DNA of 64,000 bases from Steromphala cineraria (Eukaryota > Mollusca > Gastropoda > Trochida > Trochidae). Below, one piece after another: positions 21,405 through 32,384 of this stretch (the stretch's first letter is position 1; the number at the start of each line of letters is the position of its first letter). Both the position numbers and the translations under genes were made by a program. The stretch is from NCBI GenBank assembly GCA_916613615.1, contig OU744726.1, positions 58,296,987-58,360,986 of the forward strand, read 5' to 3'. The notes under the pieces were generated by a model. The model was not told where the DNA came from. It ran no database searches and worked only from the letters and a program-made list of their open reading frames with translations.

Positions 21405-22500
21405 AGATCTTTATTTCGACTTGGGCCTTCAAGGCCCCTCATCGGTTGTTACAATCATTTGGGTGTGAGTATGGCTGTACATGGGAAGAACTGACTTGTA
21501 TATTTGTTTACAACGTTTCTCATTACATAAATTAATATATCTACTAATATTAATAACATGAGTTTTATTGAGATTTGTTTATAATTCTATAAGTTTGTAA
21601 ACGCTCGTAGTAGGATTTTATGAAATTAGCTCGTTCCGTGTGATATAATGGGCACTGCAATAAAAAATGGTACTGATCTTCGATTTCGTGTACATTTTGG
21701 ACATATAAACACCTTTCGCACCTTGGTATATTTGAGTATCTACCGATTTCAATTTGCAGTTGATGACTTGATGTTCTTAATTTGCATAGAGCTGACTTGT
21801 AGGGCCTTGTACACACGATATCCTGATATGGCTCATATTGCAGATCAGTTTTGATTCTTTCGTAGAGTGACATCTTGTTGCTATTTTTATCATCACTTCT
21901 CTATTTTTGTTTGAAGGTATCGACTAGTCTTTGCTTGAACAGAGCTAACAATGCATTCTTGTGAACACAAGAGGGATTTTCCCAGACTATAAAAACCATT
22001 TTCACTCAGTAATTTCTTGACATTAACGTATTACAGTTATTGACAGAGAGATCATACAGCGTGTTTAGGATGCAGCTCCCCACCTTGAACCAGTAGGATA
22101 TCACACGTACGAATCTGTTAATGTAGAGAGGATATCTGCCGAGTTCTCCATAAACAGCTGCGTTGCACGCTTTATGATGTACATTTAGAATCATTTTCAA
22201 CAACTTTAGGTGAATCATCTCAATCGCATAGGCTTTTATACAAACCCAAAGTGTACAACCATAATTCATTGTGGGGGCGACAAAGATGTCGAAAAACTGG
22301 CACAAATTTTTGTGTGAAGTCAAGATTTTTTATGATCTGTATAAGTACGTTCATCGCTTTCAGACATTTACCAGCCAAAGTCTTTGTTGACAGAGTTAAA
22401 GAACCGTTATAGTTAATGACATTTCCAAGGTAGTTAAACTGATCCACCACCTTTAGTTCACTCTCACCATTAGGACTGTTCCATTTCAGCTTTGGGTTTT
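21405..22500 (-). mobile_element. LINE remnant, RT C-terminal end
   Basis: Minus-strand fragments in more than one frame read, in order: VVDQFNYLGNVINYNGSL, FVAPTMNYGCTLWV, AVYGELGRYPLYINR, then ALCKLRTSSHQLQIEIGRYS and CERCLYVQNVHEIEDQYHFL followed by LQCPLY. These are the C-terminal part of a LINE ORF2, ending in a CxxC...H...C motif. Frameshifts near 22220-22320 and 21870-22000 make it dead. The 3' end on the minus strand carries AATAAAGATC, then a (CAGA)n tract at about 21386-21403. Similar C-termini occur at 62126-62885 on the other strand. Confidence 0.85.
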
Positions 22501-22764
22501 AATTATGTTTTTAATTAAGCCCCTAATATAATGTCTAAAATCTAACTGTCTAATCTGACTGTGTAAGTTTTGGGATATAACCTCGGGTATAAGTAATGAT
22601 AAGTATATTCTAGGTGCTTACCTGTCCACGGAATCAACCCGAGACTCACCCAGGTGAGAAAGCAGGTGAAAATAACGCCGGGTCCCCCCAACATGTTCCA
22701 GTGTTGTATCCGAGGTCCGAGTATGAACTGGGTATTGTGTCAAGTCGACATTCTTTTCTTATAG

Positions 22765-22938
22765 GGTCCTACCGCCATTTTCACAAACGGGTGGGATTGT
22801 GTAAGCAAGTACGTGCTGTTTCAATACTTTTCGGGATACGATATCTACTCGGTGAGAAACTGGGTTGCACTGAACCTGTGTATGTTCGCAGCAGACCTGC
22901 TCCTCTATGTTATCGTACAAAGGGAGGAAACTCTTTGA
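22765..22938 (+). CDS. Candidate terminal exon of a membrane protein
   Basis: A strong acceptor (ACATTCTTTTCTTATAG) is followed by 57 open codons and TGA at 22936-22938. The peptide contains DCVSKYVLFQYFSGYDIYSV and RNWVALNLCMFAADLLLYVI, ending VQREETL. One hydrophobic helix, NWVALNLCMFAADLLLYVIV, sits close to a charged C-terminus. The layout (Cys and Gly-rich lead, 'QYF.GYD.YS..N...L', last helix, short tail) loosely recalls the end of ABCG-type transporters, but I am not sure of that family. A donor-like CCCAG|GTGAGA lies upstream at about 22654, but its phase does not clearly fit. It could be a lone pseudo-exon. Confidence 0.4.
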   Translation, partial: GPTAIFTNGWDCVSKYVLFQYFSGYDIYSVRNWVALNLCMFAADLLLYVIVQREETL

Positions 22939-23689
22939 AAAAAAAGTAAATTCTTATCTATGGGAAGTGGTACAATGTAGGTTTGGTATGAAAATATCCG
23001 TTATTTCACTAACATTCCTACGAAATTAAAAGAGGAACTCCGTTTTTTTCATAATTTATTTCTTTTTTAAAAAGAACGTAAATGGCATCATTAATTAAAT
23101 AAATCCAAATATCTCACACATTCATCTCAAAATGTGAAAATCTAAAAACAGCCAGATAATATTATGTTCGAGGAAGGCAAATTTAGATGAATACTAGTTG
23201 TATAACCTATAAAACAGTATCCTTTCGTAACTGATATTCTGAATACTTTCGATAAGTTTCCAAAATTACGTTTGACTGATTTGCGCATGTCACTGTCCGG
23301 TTTTCGATCATAATCGCGACTTCAAACCTATCTATTGTCACTTTGAAATGATGCGTTATTGCAAAAGTTGAATCGGATATTTCTCTCTCAAATGACAATA
23401 TTCATAAAGTTTGTCATATGTGACCCAAGAACCATGGAATGTCTCTTCGACCTTTTCCCCTACAAAACAACAGTGTTGATTTTTTTATCTGTCAAATACA
23501 AGACTTCATGTTTCATATATGAAGTTATACCATGTTTACTTTTGTGCAATATTGTGAAACATGCAAATTTCCGTCTTTTGTCTTGAACTTTTAGAATATG
23601 AAAATGATGTACGCTACTACCAATGTAATTTATGAATATAAAGATGTATTTAATCTTTTTGCTCTAGTTTACTGAAGTTATGTTCATAA

Positions 23690-23900
23690 ACATAAACAAT
23701 ACTAGCTTGAATTTGAGTAAAGTCAAAGTCAAAGAGTTTATTGTATTTAAGGCCTCCGGCCCATATACAAATGTACATAAAGAGTTACATAATGCAAATA
23801 ATACATATACATATAAACAGGAATACATATTTCAAATATTTGGTAACAGAATGACAATAAGAATATCTTATTTCTTATTTAGTATAAAGCTTTAACAGTC
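23690..23900 (-). mobile_element. LINE 3' tail fragment
   Basis: Read on the minus strand it ends with a GGGCCGGAGGCCTTAAATAC block, then AATAAACTCTTTGAC. The same GGCCTCCGGCCCATATACAA block (plus-strand sense) is found at 60856. It is a short 5'-truncated retroposon end without coding content. Confidence 0.65.
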
Positions 23901-24312
23901 TTTTGAAAGGATAAACCAAGTAACAAACCTTATCGGTATATTGAATTTTCTATGTTTCAAACACACATATAATTCTAAACCTTGGATTTGTTGATTAAGT
24001 GTATACACAATGTAAATGTAAATTATGGTTATGGGGAGACGGGGTAGGTTGGGCCACGGAAACGTATTTCTGTATTTCAAAATTATAAGTTATTATTTCA
24101 AATAATAAGACAAAATTGGGATAACAAATTACTTGTTTTACATAAGAACATATTGCAAAAAGACTTTTATTGAATTCCCTTGAATTATTTTGTAAAAATA
24201 AATTATAGACACAAGTGGATCCTCTCCATTTCCGGCTTTTTTCAAATCAAGAACTTAGGCTTGTTTGAACAGTAATACATATCATGTTCGAATCAACGGT
24301 GAGTGATGAAGC

Positions 24313-24399
24313 AGTCTAAGTAAACCTAGCCTCAATATTATCCGTTTAACTCAGTATAGGAGTGAAACGGATAATATTGAGGCTAGGTTTACTTAGACT
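24313..24399. mobile_element. Small perfect foldback with 11-bp target duplication
   Basis: Two perfect 35-bp inverted arms (24313-24347, starting AGTCTAAGTAAACCTAGCCT; and 24365-24399) surround a 17-nt loop. The whole is flanked by direct repeats of GAGTGATGAAG at 24301-24311 and 24400-24410. At 87 bp it is far smaller than the other inverted-repeat elements in the window and has no similarity to them. Confidence 0.9.
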
Positions 24400-24430
24400 G
24401 AGTGATGAAGGCTTTCAACTTTGCTCTTAG

Positions 24431-24801
24431 ATGGACAGTATCACGTTTTTTTGAACATTTTTTATATTTCAAAATTTTCACTAACAATTATTGTACGTTA
24501 ATATCAAATGTATCCAATTGGTATTGTCCAAAATCTCATAACATAAAGCAATCATTCATAGTCAGAGAAAAAAAATTATACATGTAAGGATTCACATAAA
24601 ATCCCAAAATGCCTTTTTTGTGTGAACACCATTAAATTCATTTTGTTTAAGAAAACGGAATAGCATGGCTGACGTATACGTTATATAATTGATTTATTAT
24701 TGCTTCATTTAGTTTAAATAAATGGCCTTTCAATTGAAACCATGTATTTTCATTTTCCTAACAACACGTTATATTCCCGTTAAATACGTGCTACTGCCCT
24801 T
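24431..24801. mobile_element. TTAA-type MITE, family A, reverse orientation
   Basis: Contains in reverse the blocks of 19021-19349: TTTTTGTGTGAACACC, TAAGAAAACGGAATAGCATG and TTTTCATTTTCCT. It ends ACGTGCTACTGCCCT then TTAA (24802-24805). The left end is mutated (TTAG, then ATGGACAGTATCACG). Confidence 0.85.
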
Positions 24802-25499
24802 TTAAAGGTAACTTTTAAATTTATATATATATATATTTATATTTATAATGTTTTTGGAAATGTCTTTGATCATCCTCTAAGGTAACTTAAGAAAAGAAAA
24901 GAGAGGTACATGATGTAGGCCTATAATTCGAATTTATGTAGTTGATAATGTTTGATGGGTTGATAATTAGTCATTTTGTAAATTGAACGTGTGGTCTAGG
25001 CTTCTGTTCACATACCAATCTGAAAAAAGATTAACAGGTTTATAATGTCATATAATGTAAATCTTCATCTGTTTAGATTGTGCATATAATGAAGGCTGTT
25101 TTTATGGTTGATGGGGAAAAAAATATTTTGTTATATATTTGTGATTTTGGATGAATGAGTGAGTTGTTTTAAATTTGTTTGACATATTTTGCATTCAGGT
25201 ATGTAAACAGAAAACACAAAGTGGCTCTTACAGTCCGTGTCTCGTCAAAGGAAAAATGCAAAGTGGACATAAAAACTTAAACATAAAAACACTGTTGAAA
25301 GTACTTTAATTTTTCACAAGATTGCCGGAAACGAGGTATTTTAAATGTAACCATTTACATTTTCTGTTATCATTCATTCATTTTAGATTTTTCTTTTATA
25401 CATAATATGTTTTTATTTTTTTATTTTTGTTTCTTTAGAGCAAATTAAACAAAATTAAGTTCACCATGATTAACAAATTATTTTTGATCACGAAGGTAA
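24802..25499. other. AT-rich spacer
   Basis: No gene or defined repeat seen. It includes an (AT)n tract near 24820-24850. Confidence 0.4.
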
Positions 25500-25830
25500 T
25501 TTTCCCCCTAGCTAACACCAGTTATACAAAATGAAGAGGTCCTCACCTGATAGCAATGTTATTAGTCAGACACAAGCATTTGTTGTGAATGTAAATATAT
25601 GTTTATATACTGCTATAAATCCTTCTATCAATTTGCATGAGACTGGTTTATACTGCAATGTGACTCTTTATGCGAATAAAGAGATTGACTTTCCAAAAAA
25701 TATTTGTCTTTATTACCCTGCAATATATAGAATGCCATTTAAACAGTTCAGTAATAACCACTGCCAATACAATGATATCTTTAATTGGTTTCAGGTTAAA
25801 ACCCCTATTCTTACGGAAGTGTGATTTTGA
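25500..25830. repeat. Dispersed block alpha, copy 1
   Basis: Shares TAGCTAACA(C/T)CA, TATACAAAATGAA, AAGCATTTGTTGTGA and AAACAGTTCAG with 44060-45010 and 46885-47130. The 97-codon open frame inside it is not conserved in the other copies, so I treat the block as noncoding repeat. Confidence 0.6.
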
Positions 25831-25962
25831 ATGTTTTATCTATATGTGATCGAATTATATGAAAATAAAAGTTACTTGGTAATTTTAAGGTGTTATTCTT
25901 TCAAGTTACGACTATTGTTGTCGATGTTGAAAGGCCAAAGGAAGTTCGAAGGCTAGATACTT

Positions 25963-26032
25963 ATCCGTGTAGCTCAACTGGTAGAGTATCTGTCTCTCAC
26001 TGGGAGTCCTATGTTTGAATACTACTCAAGGA
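25963..26032 (+). repeat. tRNA-derived SINE head, decayed
   Basis: GTGTAGCTCAACTGGTAGAG is a strong D arm/A box. It is followed by a CTGTCTCTCACTGGGAG anticodon-arm-like stretch and a weak B box (TGTTTGAATACT). The T stem and acceptor stem do not pair. It is most likely an old tRNA-derived SINE head. Confidence 0.55.
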
Positions 26033-27732
26033 GATCTACATGTATGTCCTAATTCCCTATATTTCAAATTAAACAAAACATTATTTTTGTGTGACCCTAA
26101 GCTTCTCTTTGGATTTTTTAAAAATACGAAACGTTTTTTTATAGTTTAAACAATATTTTATTTTTCACAGGACACAAAATGCTAGAACAGATTATTTTTT
26201 ACAAGGCTACCAGTGATATATACCAGCTTTTAACTAAATAGAAAGTTTTGCCCCCGAACAAATTTAATTTATTTCATAAAAGTCTATAATGCATGGCAAG
26301 GTACACTTTCTTTTTCCAAAATAAATTCGAACGTTCATTATATGTCTATTTAAAAACCAAACACTGTGTTGAATACATATTATGTCGAGGGAGATTTATT
26401 TCGATTGCATTTAACTCAGAACGAAAGTAAAGTTGCATTTGTTAAACATGGTTCATCGCGGTTTGAAAGTTTCAATTTATTTCGGTCATGCATTGGATTG
26501 TAAAAGCTACATTGTTTTCTATCCAACTAACTTCTCGACTTTTTGTTTTCAGGATATTAGATCCTAATCATAACCTCGGTCTCGTGCTTTATCCTTTAAA
26601 TCAACGAAATATTATATGGTGATAGAAAAATGTTTTTGTGACAAGATAAAAACTTTTTAAAGATATTTTACTTTAAAGACTACAAACCCCACACAATGCG
26701 ATCGGTTCTTTTCAGGGATTCTAATATGGTTTGGGCATGAAACACTATAAAGATATTTTTCATAGAAAGACGCCTTGTCTGGCAGTTTTTTAATAGGTTT
26801 AATTTATTGAACGTTACAAATTGACACTGTCATTCATTTTAGTGTGTAGTCAACTCTCACATAACAACTAGGATTCTGAAGAAACCGTGCTCGTTCAGAG
26901 CCACTGTGTGTGCTCAACGCAAAATGTAATTCCCTATCTTTAAATACAAGATATAAATCTTAATTGTTACTTAGAAACCGTTCCTCAAAAGTGTTCTAAA
27001 TATAAAAACATCATGCAGTATCGAGACCTTTGGCTTTCACTGTGCCCAAAAGACTTGCCAGAATATAGGCAAATAACATGTTTTGTCAAATTGTTGAGAA
27101 AATAAGCCTTCGTATAGATATCATAATATACATTTACAAATAATTTTGTTGGCTTGGTTACTGAAATGACAATCAAATAGAAAAATAAAAAAAAATATAT
27201 TTCTTGCAAATCTCAAAGCTCATACATGCCCGATTGAAAAATATGAAATTTCTAAAACTTTAAACAGCTTAAAATAAACAACAGAATCTCTTCATTTCAT
27301 CAAGATTTTATTTCAAAGATATTGAAAATATACAAATTTACACAAAACAGTTGCAGTATAAACTAACAAGCAAAATGTAACTATGCCAAAGTGTAAGATA
27401 AAATACACTTAAAGGAAACGGTAACATCTTTTTTAAAAACTCAACAATAGAAATCACTAAAAAACGAGTTTCGACGATTAGTTCCTTGAAAATTGCATGA
27501 AAGAGTGATTCTTTTGCATGTTCTTTTGGTGATTTGTTTTTAGTTTTTGACAGTGACAGAATCGGCTGTGCTTGGGCTTTTACATGGTGTCACTTAAAGA
27601 ACAGTGTCCAGACATCTCACACAGTATCTGTTCCTACAGACCAAACCAAGACGTGTACCTCACATGTCAATATCAACGTTAACGTCTTTTCTGGGCCTGA
27701 ACGTTTGATAGTGTTAGAATGGGAGCTTTCGA
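26033..27732. other. AT-rich spacer
   Basis: About 1.7 kb without supported exons, RNA genes or clear repeats. Scattered frames of 70-75 codons look random. Confidence 0.4.
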
Positions 27733-27862
27733 GTTGTCATCTTTTCTGATGAAAGCCAATTCCAACTGTACGGTTCGGTAAGACTGTACCGACACCTTAT
27801 TGTACGTTAGCGGCGTGACTGTATTCAGTCTGTTGAAACCTTTGGCGGTTGCAGTGAATTGT
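27733..27862 (+). pseudogene. Tc1-like transposase fragment
   Basis: The plus frame from 27733 reads VVIFSDESQFQLYGS, the second-aspartate region of Tc1-type DDE transposases (usually W..V.FSDES.F). About 60 bases further, after a frame change, RDCIQSVETFGG resembles the downstream C..PTVKFGGG motif. Only this scrap remains, and stops and frameshifts surround it. Confidence 0.6.
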
Positions 27863-28309
27863 TGAGAGAGAAATTATCAGCCAGAAATAACCGATCTTGA
27901 TGTGGCTGATGTGAATCTTCATAACTTTTAAATAATCAACATCATGTGATAATTTTAGCACACATACTTAGTAAAATGTATGTGCTTGTCATTCTGTATC
28001 CAAGGGACAGTATAAAGCAATGACAGTTGCGATTTATGCTGTTGTTAGTAACATTTTTGCTATTTCTGACTATGGACAGCCTAGGATATGACGTTAAATA
28101 GTTGTGTCTCGGAAAGCTATTGACATAGTAATAACATAGAAAAAGTTGATGATACGGCGATGTTTGCCTTTTAATTGATCCCGTTTGCGATCACGCTCCT
28201 CGTTAGCAACAGGAAGTAACTGGTTGTTGAAATGGCATCCCTTTTTTTCAACAGTTATTGTCAATCATTGACGAAATGACTAGAAACATACGATTTTGGA
28301 ATAATCTCT

Positions 28310-29640
28310 AATTCTTTGCAGTTCAATCTGTTAACCAAACACTTCTCGTTGATTTCTAGGGGTCATTACAGTTGACACTGACCATCTTTTGTTATTTAAA
28401 CCATCTTCCTTGAATTTTTGTTTTAGATTTTGCGACTTTGAAGGATAATAGGGGTATAAACGTGACATTTGACTAAAAACTTTGATACTAAAGTTTGACC
28501 TAAAGGCTCGAAAGAATTGAATCACCAACATGTACTACCAATTACAACTTTCTTTTCTCAGAATAATGTAACTTGTTATTTGACATAAAACTACAATAAT
28601 TTTATGAATGCAAATATCCATAATATGCGAAACGTTATCAGGATGAAACGGTCTCCCCATAACTGCTAAATTATGGTTCTGTCAAACCATACGATTATTT
28701 CCACAACCACATCACCTTCTTTCTTATCAGACAACCTTTGCAGCTGAAAAAATCGTAGGGGTGCTTAACCTTTTTCCGTATGTATATTTAGTTCACATAA
28801 ACATTAGAACTATTTTAACAATGAAGCAATGCACATTATTGACCCCACCTGTGTTTAGACAAGACTAAATATTTGAAATTTAGAATAAAAATTATTTCAT
28901 GATTTATTGATTGGTGTTTCTTTCGTGAACAAGACACCAGCCCGCTTCATATGTCCGTTTTATTAAAGAAAAACATTCCAAACAATTAGATATAAATGGA
29001 TTATTACATTTCTGTAAAGTTGGGTCTTGAAAGATGAATAAGATATATGATATAATCTATTGTGTGAACTACTTTTTGTCAGTGAATTCACATGTGAAAA
29101 GACTCACTACAGATGGCGGATAATTAAGATAACATTCAGAGGGTGGGGTAGATAATATTCAGTCTCTGAAGAAATGATTTCTACAAAACAATCATCATAT
29201 CAAAATGAAACAGGAGCCTTTGACAAATTGCTGTTTTATATTTCATAATGTGTTTGTCTGTACGGTTATGAAACCTGTTTGAAACTTGTAAGTTAAATTT
29301 ACTGCGCAGTTTCAAACAGGTTTTAAAGAAACATTTCTTAAATGGAAGCATTGGAGTGTGTGACCTGCACAGGTTTAGAAAGATATATGCATCACTTTTC
29401 AATGGAAGCTCTGAAGTGTGCAGTTACAACAGCGTCCTGTTTTCTAGTGAGTGTTTTGTATTTCAAGGTCATAGAACGTATCACGAGTGAATATTCTATA
29501 CTGACGTGTTACTATTTAGTTGCCAATTCCATCTGTGCTTGAGGATTGTTGGTAAACGTGTCACACACATCTCCCTCCATAGAATATTCGGAATCATTTC
29601 ATGGTAAGTTTTCAGTTTTCAAACATTGTCACTATAAGAG
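28310..29640. repeat. Segmental duplication, left copy
   Basis: Colinear with 32385-34570 in direct orientation. Shared blocks include CAAACACTTCTC, GTAAAGTTGGGT, CTGAAGAAATGATTTCTACA, a GGTTATGAAACCTGTTTGAA-like hairpin and, best conserved, about 250 bp around 29350-29610 (CATCACTTTTCAATGGAAGC to CACACACATCTCC). No reading frame is kept across both copies. The identity of the core contrasts with the heavy divergence around it. Confidence 0.75.
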
Positions 29641-30159
29641 CTTATAGGTCAGACATTTTAAGATTAACCAATAATTACTGTCAAGTTTTCTCAGATGTGA
29701 AATTTATCAAAACAGATAGATGAGTTACAAATTCCGAAGCTTTCTGATGATATCTTAACTTTTATCAAGACACGAGGAAGAGAATCGTCAAATATCGTTT
29801 TTCATCATGTTGTGAAATGCAAAGTGGACACTGGATAGCCTTTAGTACTCGGTGCTCTAATAGGAATGTGGCATCATCATGTTAATGACGTCACAACCTT
29901 GTTATTTTAATACAAACATTGCTATTGATATACACCTGTTCTGATATCATGACAGTTATTTAAGATAAACTGTAAAACGGTATCAAGTTAAGGAGGTTAT
30001 AATCACTGATTTGACCTTATACAAATATCATCAATCGAAATCTTGAATTTCGTGACGACAATATTTTACAAATTTGTAGGAAATGGCTGTAGAAATAAAG
30101 ATTTTGAAAAAGTAAGAGCTATTGTGTGTTTTCTAAATCACATCTTTAATACTAATAGT

Positions 30160-30475
30160 AATAATAGGCCAATTGTATAGCGCATTTCCACGTCAAAGGA
30201 TATGCTCAAAGTGCTTCCTGAGTCCAATTAAAACTATATACAGAATGCAAGTAGAGAAAGATTTAAAGTCACTTGTAAGGTAGAAAGAGATGGGTCTTGA
30301 GCACAGGGTCGGGCTTGATTTTAATTCTAAAGGGAGAGAGTTCCACAGAAATTCTGCTGCATATGAAAATGTTCCTTGTCCAAAGGAATTTAATTTGTAA
30401 CTCGGACCGTGAGGAGTAATTGTTGAGACGAACGAAGAGTTCTTTCTGGGGCATCTTGGAGGTAGAAGGGCCTAT
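30160..30475 (-). mobile_element. CR1/L2-like LINE 3' end
   Basis: The minus frame reads LNSFGQGTFSYAAEFLWNSL, then PLELKSSPTL. The AA..LWNSLP.E...S.SL signature closes ORF2 of CR1/L2-type LINEs. It is followed by a 3' tail with a CAGGAAGCACTTTGAGCATA block and a terminal TATTATTACTATTAG short repeat at the low-coordinate end. It is a 5'-truncated, inactive copy. Confidence 0.75.
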
Positions 30476-31090
30476 CAGATTCAGATTCAGATTCTGTATT
30501 ACTTTTATCTATACAGATAGTCGGTAGATAATAAAGACCGAAATTGGTACAGGTGGTAAAAGACTAAACAATGGTAATAATCAAACATGCAGAGGAGAAT
30601 GATTCCCAAAGACCAACACCATCACACTAAACGTAACAGCAATGATCACATTTAAAAAGAAAAACAAATGTTTGTTTACAAGACATCTAGGGCTTATATG
30701 TGTATTATCAATTAACTAAACCTTAGCAATAAATGAATAGCAATATTATTACAGGATTGTCGGAATTATGCTGATAATTGGGTTTTTGTGTTGTGATCAG
30801 GACAATGGTAACACGTCCCTTGCTCTGATAATCACGTGACTGATCAGTAACAACGAACGTCCTCGCTTACGTCTCGAAAATACTTCTCTGAAATTAATGA
30901 CATAAGCCTTGTTAATGTGTATTCTCGAAAAGTATGACGCGTTGTTCTGTTGGTTAAATATTGTGATTGAATATATTACACTCTGAAGGATTCGTTTCGT
31001 ACGAAAAATGTATCTGCGACATTCCTTCCGTCAAGCGGACAGGCACCCATATTACTTGTCAATGTCAGAGGAAGAGGTCGGGAGGCAGGG
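30476..31090. other. Spacer
   Basis: No gene supported. Short CAGATTC repeats occur at 30477-30496. Confidence 0.35.
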
Positions 31091-31104
31091 GGTCAGAAAT
31101 ACGG

Positions 31105-31180
31105 TGCGTCGATTGGTCTAAAGATCGAAGGGGCGGGGCCTAATGGATCGGTCTATTTTAGAGGGCGGCATCAATGGTCA
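31105..31180. promoter_or_regulatory. GC-box and CCAAT-rich stretch
   Basis: In otherwise AT-rich DNA this interval holds a strong GC box (GGGGCGGGGCC at 31130-31140), a second GGGCGG near 31163 and an inverted CCAAT (GATTGGT at 31111-31117), plus several CpG. This is promoter-like, but no first exon or TATA box could be tied to it on either strand. Confidence 0.3.
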
Positions 31181-32384
31181 TTTAGACTAATTTCGTAAAA
31201 CATTGAACGATATAATTCAGCGAGTATTAAATGAATACTTAACTCAGTCGGTATCTAATCTAATTCAATTTCACTCTTTGAATATCAAACCACTCACTTA
31301 TTTCATAAAAATGCTATTAAAAGGGACATGGTTTAGTATTCTCTATGTGTTTCCTGTGCTCTCATCAGCGTCTGCAGCTTATTATCTGCAATGTTGACGA
31401 CGTCACTTTCCTTTATGTACCAGAGAAAGTGTATATTGTTGTCGTTGAATGCGTTCCCAATGAGGCGGAACTCCATTTCCTTACTGTACCTTTTGCCCCG
31501 ATAGGCTTGACTTACGCGCCCAGCCCTTAGCTGCATCACGTGACCTCCATCATGTGTCAATCCGGCCTAGTGTGGGAGAAATTCATTTGTATACAAAAAC
31601 TCTGAGAAACATCATCCATACAAAGAGCTATGGCGTTGTGACATATCATTTTTGAACTACTACAAACATGCGGCCTTTCAAGATGTTGTTCACTGACCCT
31701 GAGTGTAAGTTTTATAAAAGAAGTCACCAGCACTAATAAAATCCATGCACTGGTGCATTTCTTTGGCTCTTTATCATCATGCCCAGAATATATATAAGTA
31801 CACCTATCTAACTGGGAACCTGAAACTTTTGTTTCAAGACATGTTCACATTTCCTGTACTTGCTTACCACGAAGAAAATGACTCAAAATCATTGAGATAA
31901 TGATAAACAATCAAATTACCGATTTCTTGTTTGATAAATATTGATAAATCATATGTATACACAAAGAACGTTATTAAGCATCCCCCTATTTTGTAAAATG
32001 AACTTGGGTGCTCTTGGACTATTTGGATTATTTTGATATATTGACCTCTCCAGATATAGCAATTGCTTTGTTATTGACTATTTAATTGTACTAAAAATCG
32101 CTTATGTGCAAGAATAATGACAATATGAGAAAAACTGTGAGACTACTGAAAATTGGCCAAATATAACTATTGTCACAGGGGGAAAACTACACATTAAATT
32201 TTGGATGTTATGAATTAAAAATAACATTTCTGATCCCTATGCTAGTTGACATTCATACACTAAAACCCTTTTTATCATGCATGATAAGAAGCTATCAAGA
32301 CATTGAATTTTCAGCACTTTTTTCATCAAAATTTAATAAAATGTCTACAATCTACACATCTGTAAGTACATTTGAGATTCCTTG
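31181..32384. other. Unassigned sequence
   Basis: A minus-strand open frame at 31333-31560 (75 codons) includes MEFRLIGNAFNDNNIHFLWY, faintly like the extracellular strands of ligand-gated channels. It lacks the Cys-loop and a good donor site. Otherwise nothing was recognised. Confidence 0.3.

Noticed and set aside
25531..25824. A 97-codon gene
   Set aside because: The homologous copies of this block at 44.1 and 46.9 kb do not keep the frame.
27534..27749. A 71-codon gene on the plus strand
   Set aside because: The recognisable part is in another frame and is a Tc1 transposase scrap; this frame shows no motif.
31333..31560. Exon of a ligand-gated ion channel (minus strand)
   Set aside because: MEFRLIGNAF...IHFLW has a faint resemblance, but the Cys-loop, a donor site and neighbouring exons are missing. 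Too weak to annotate.
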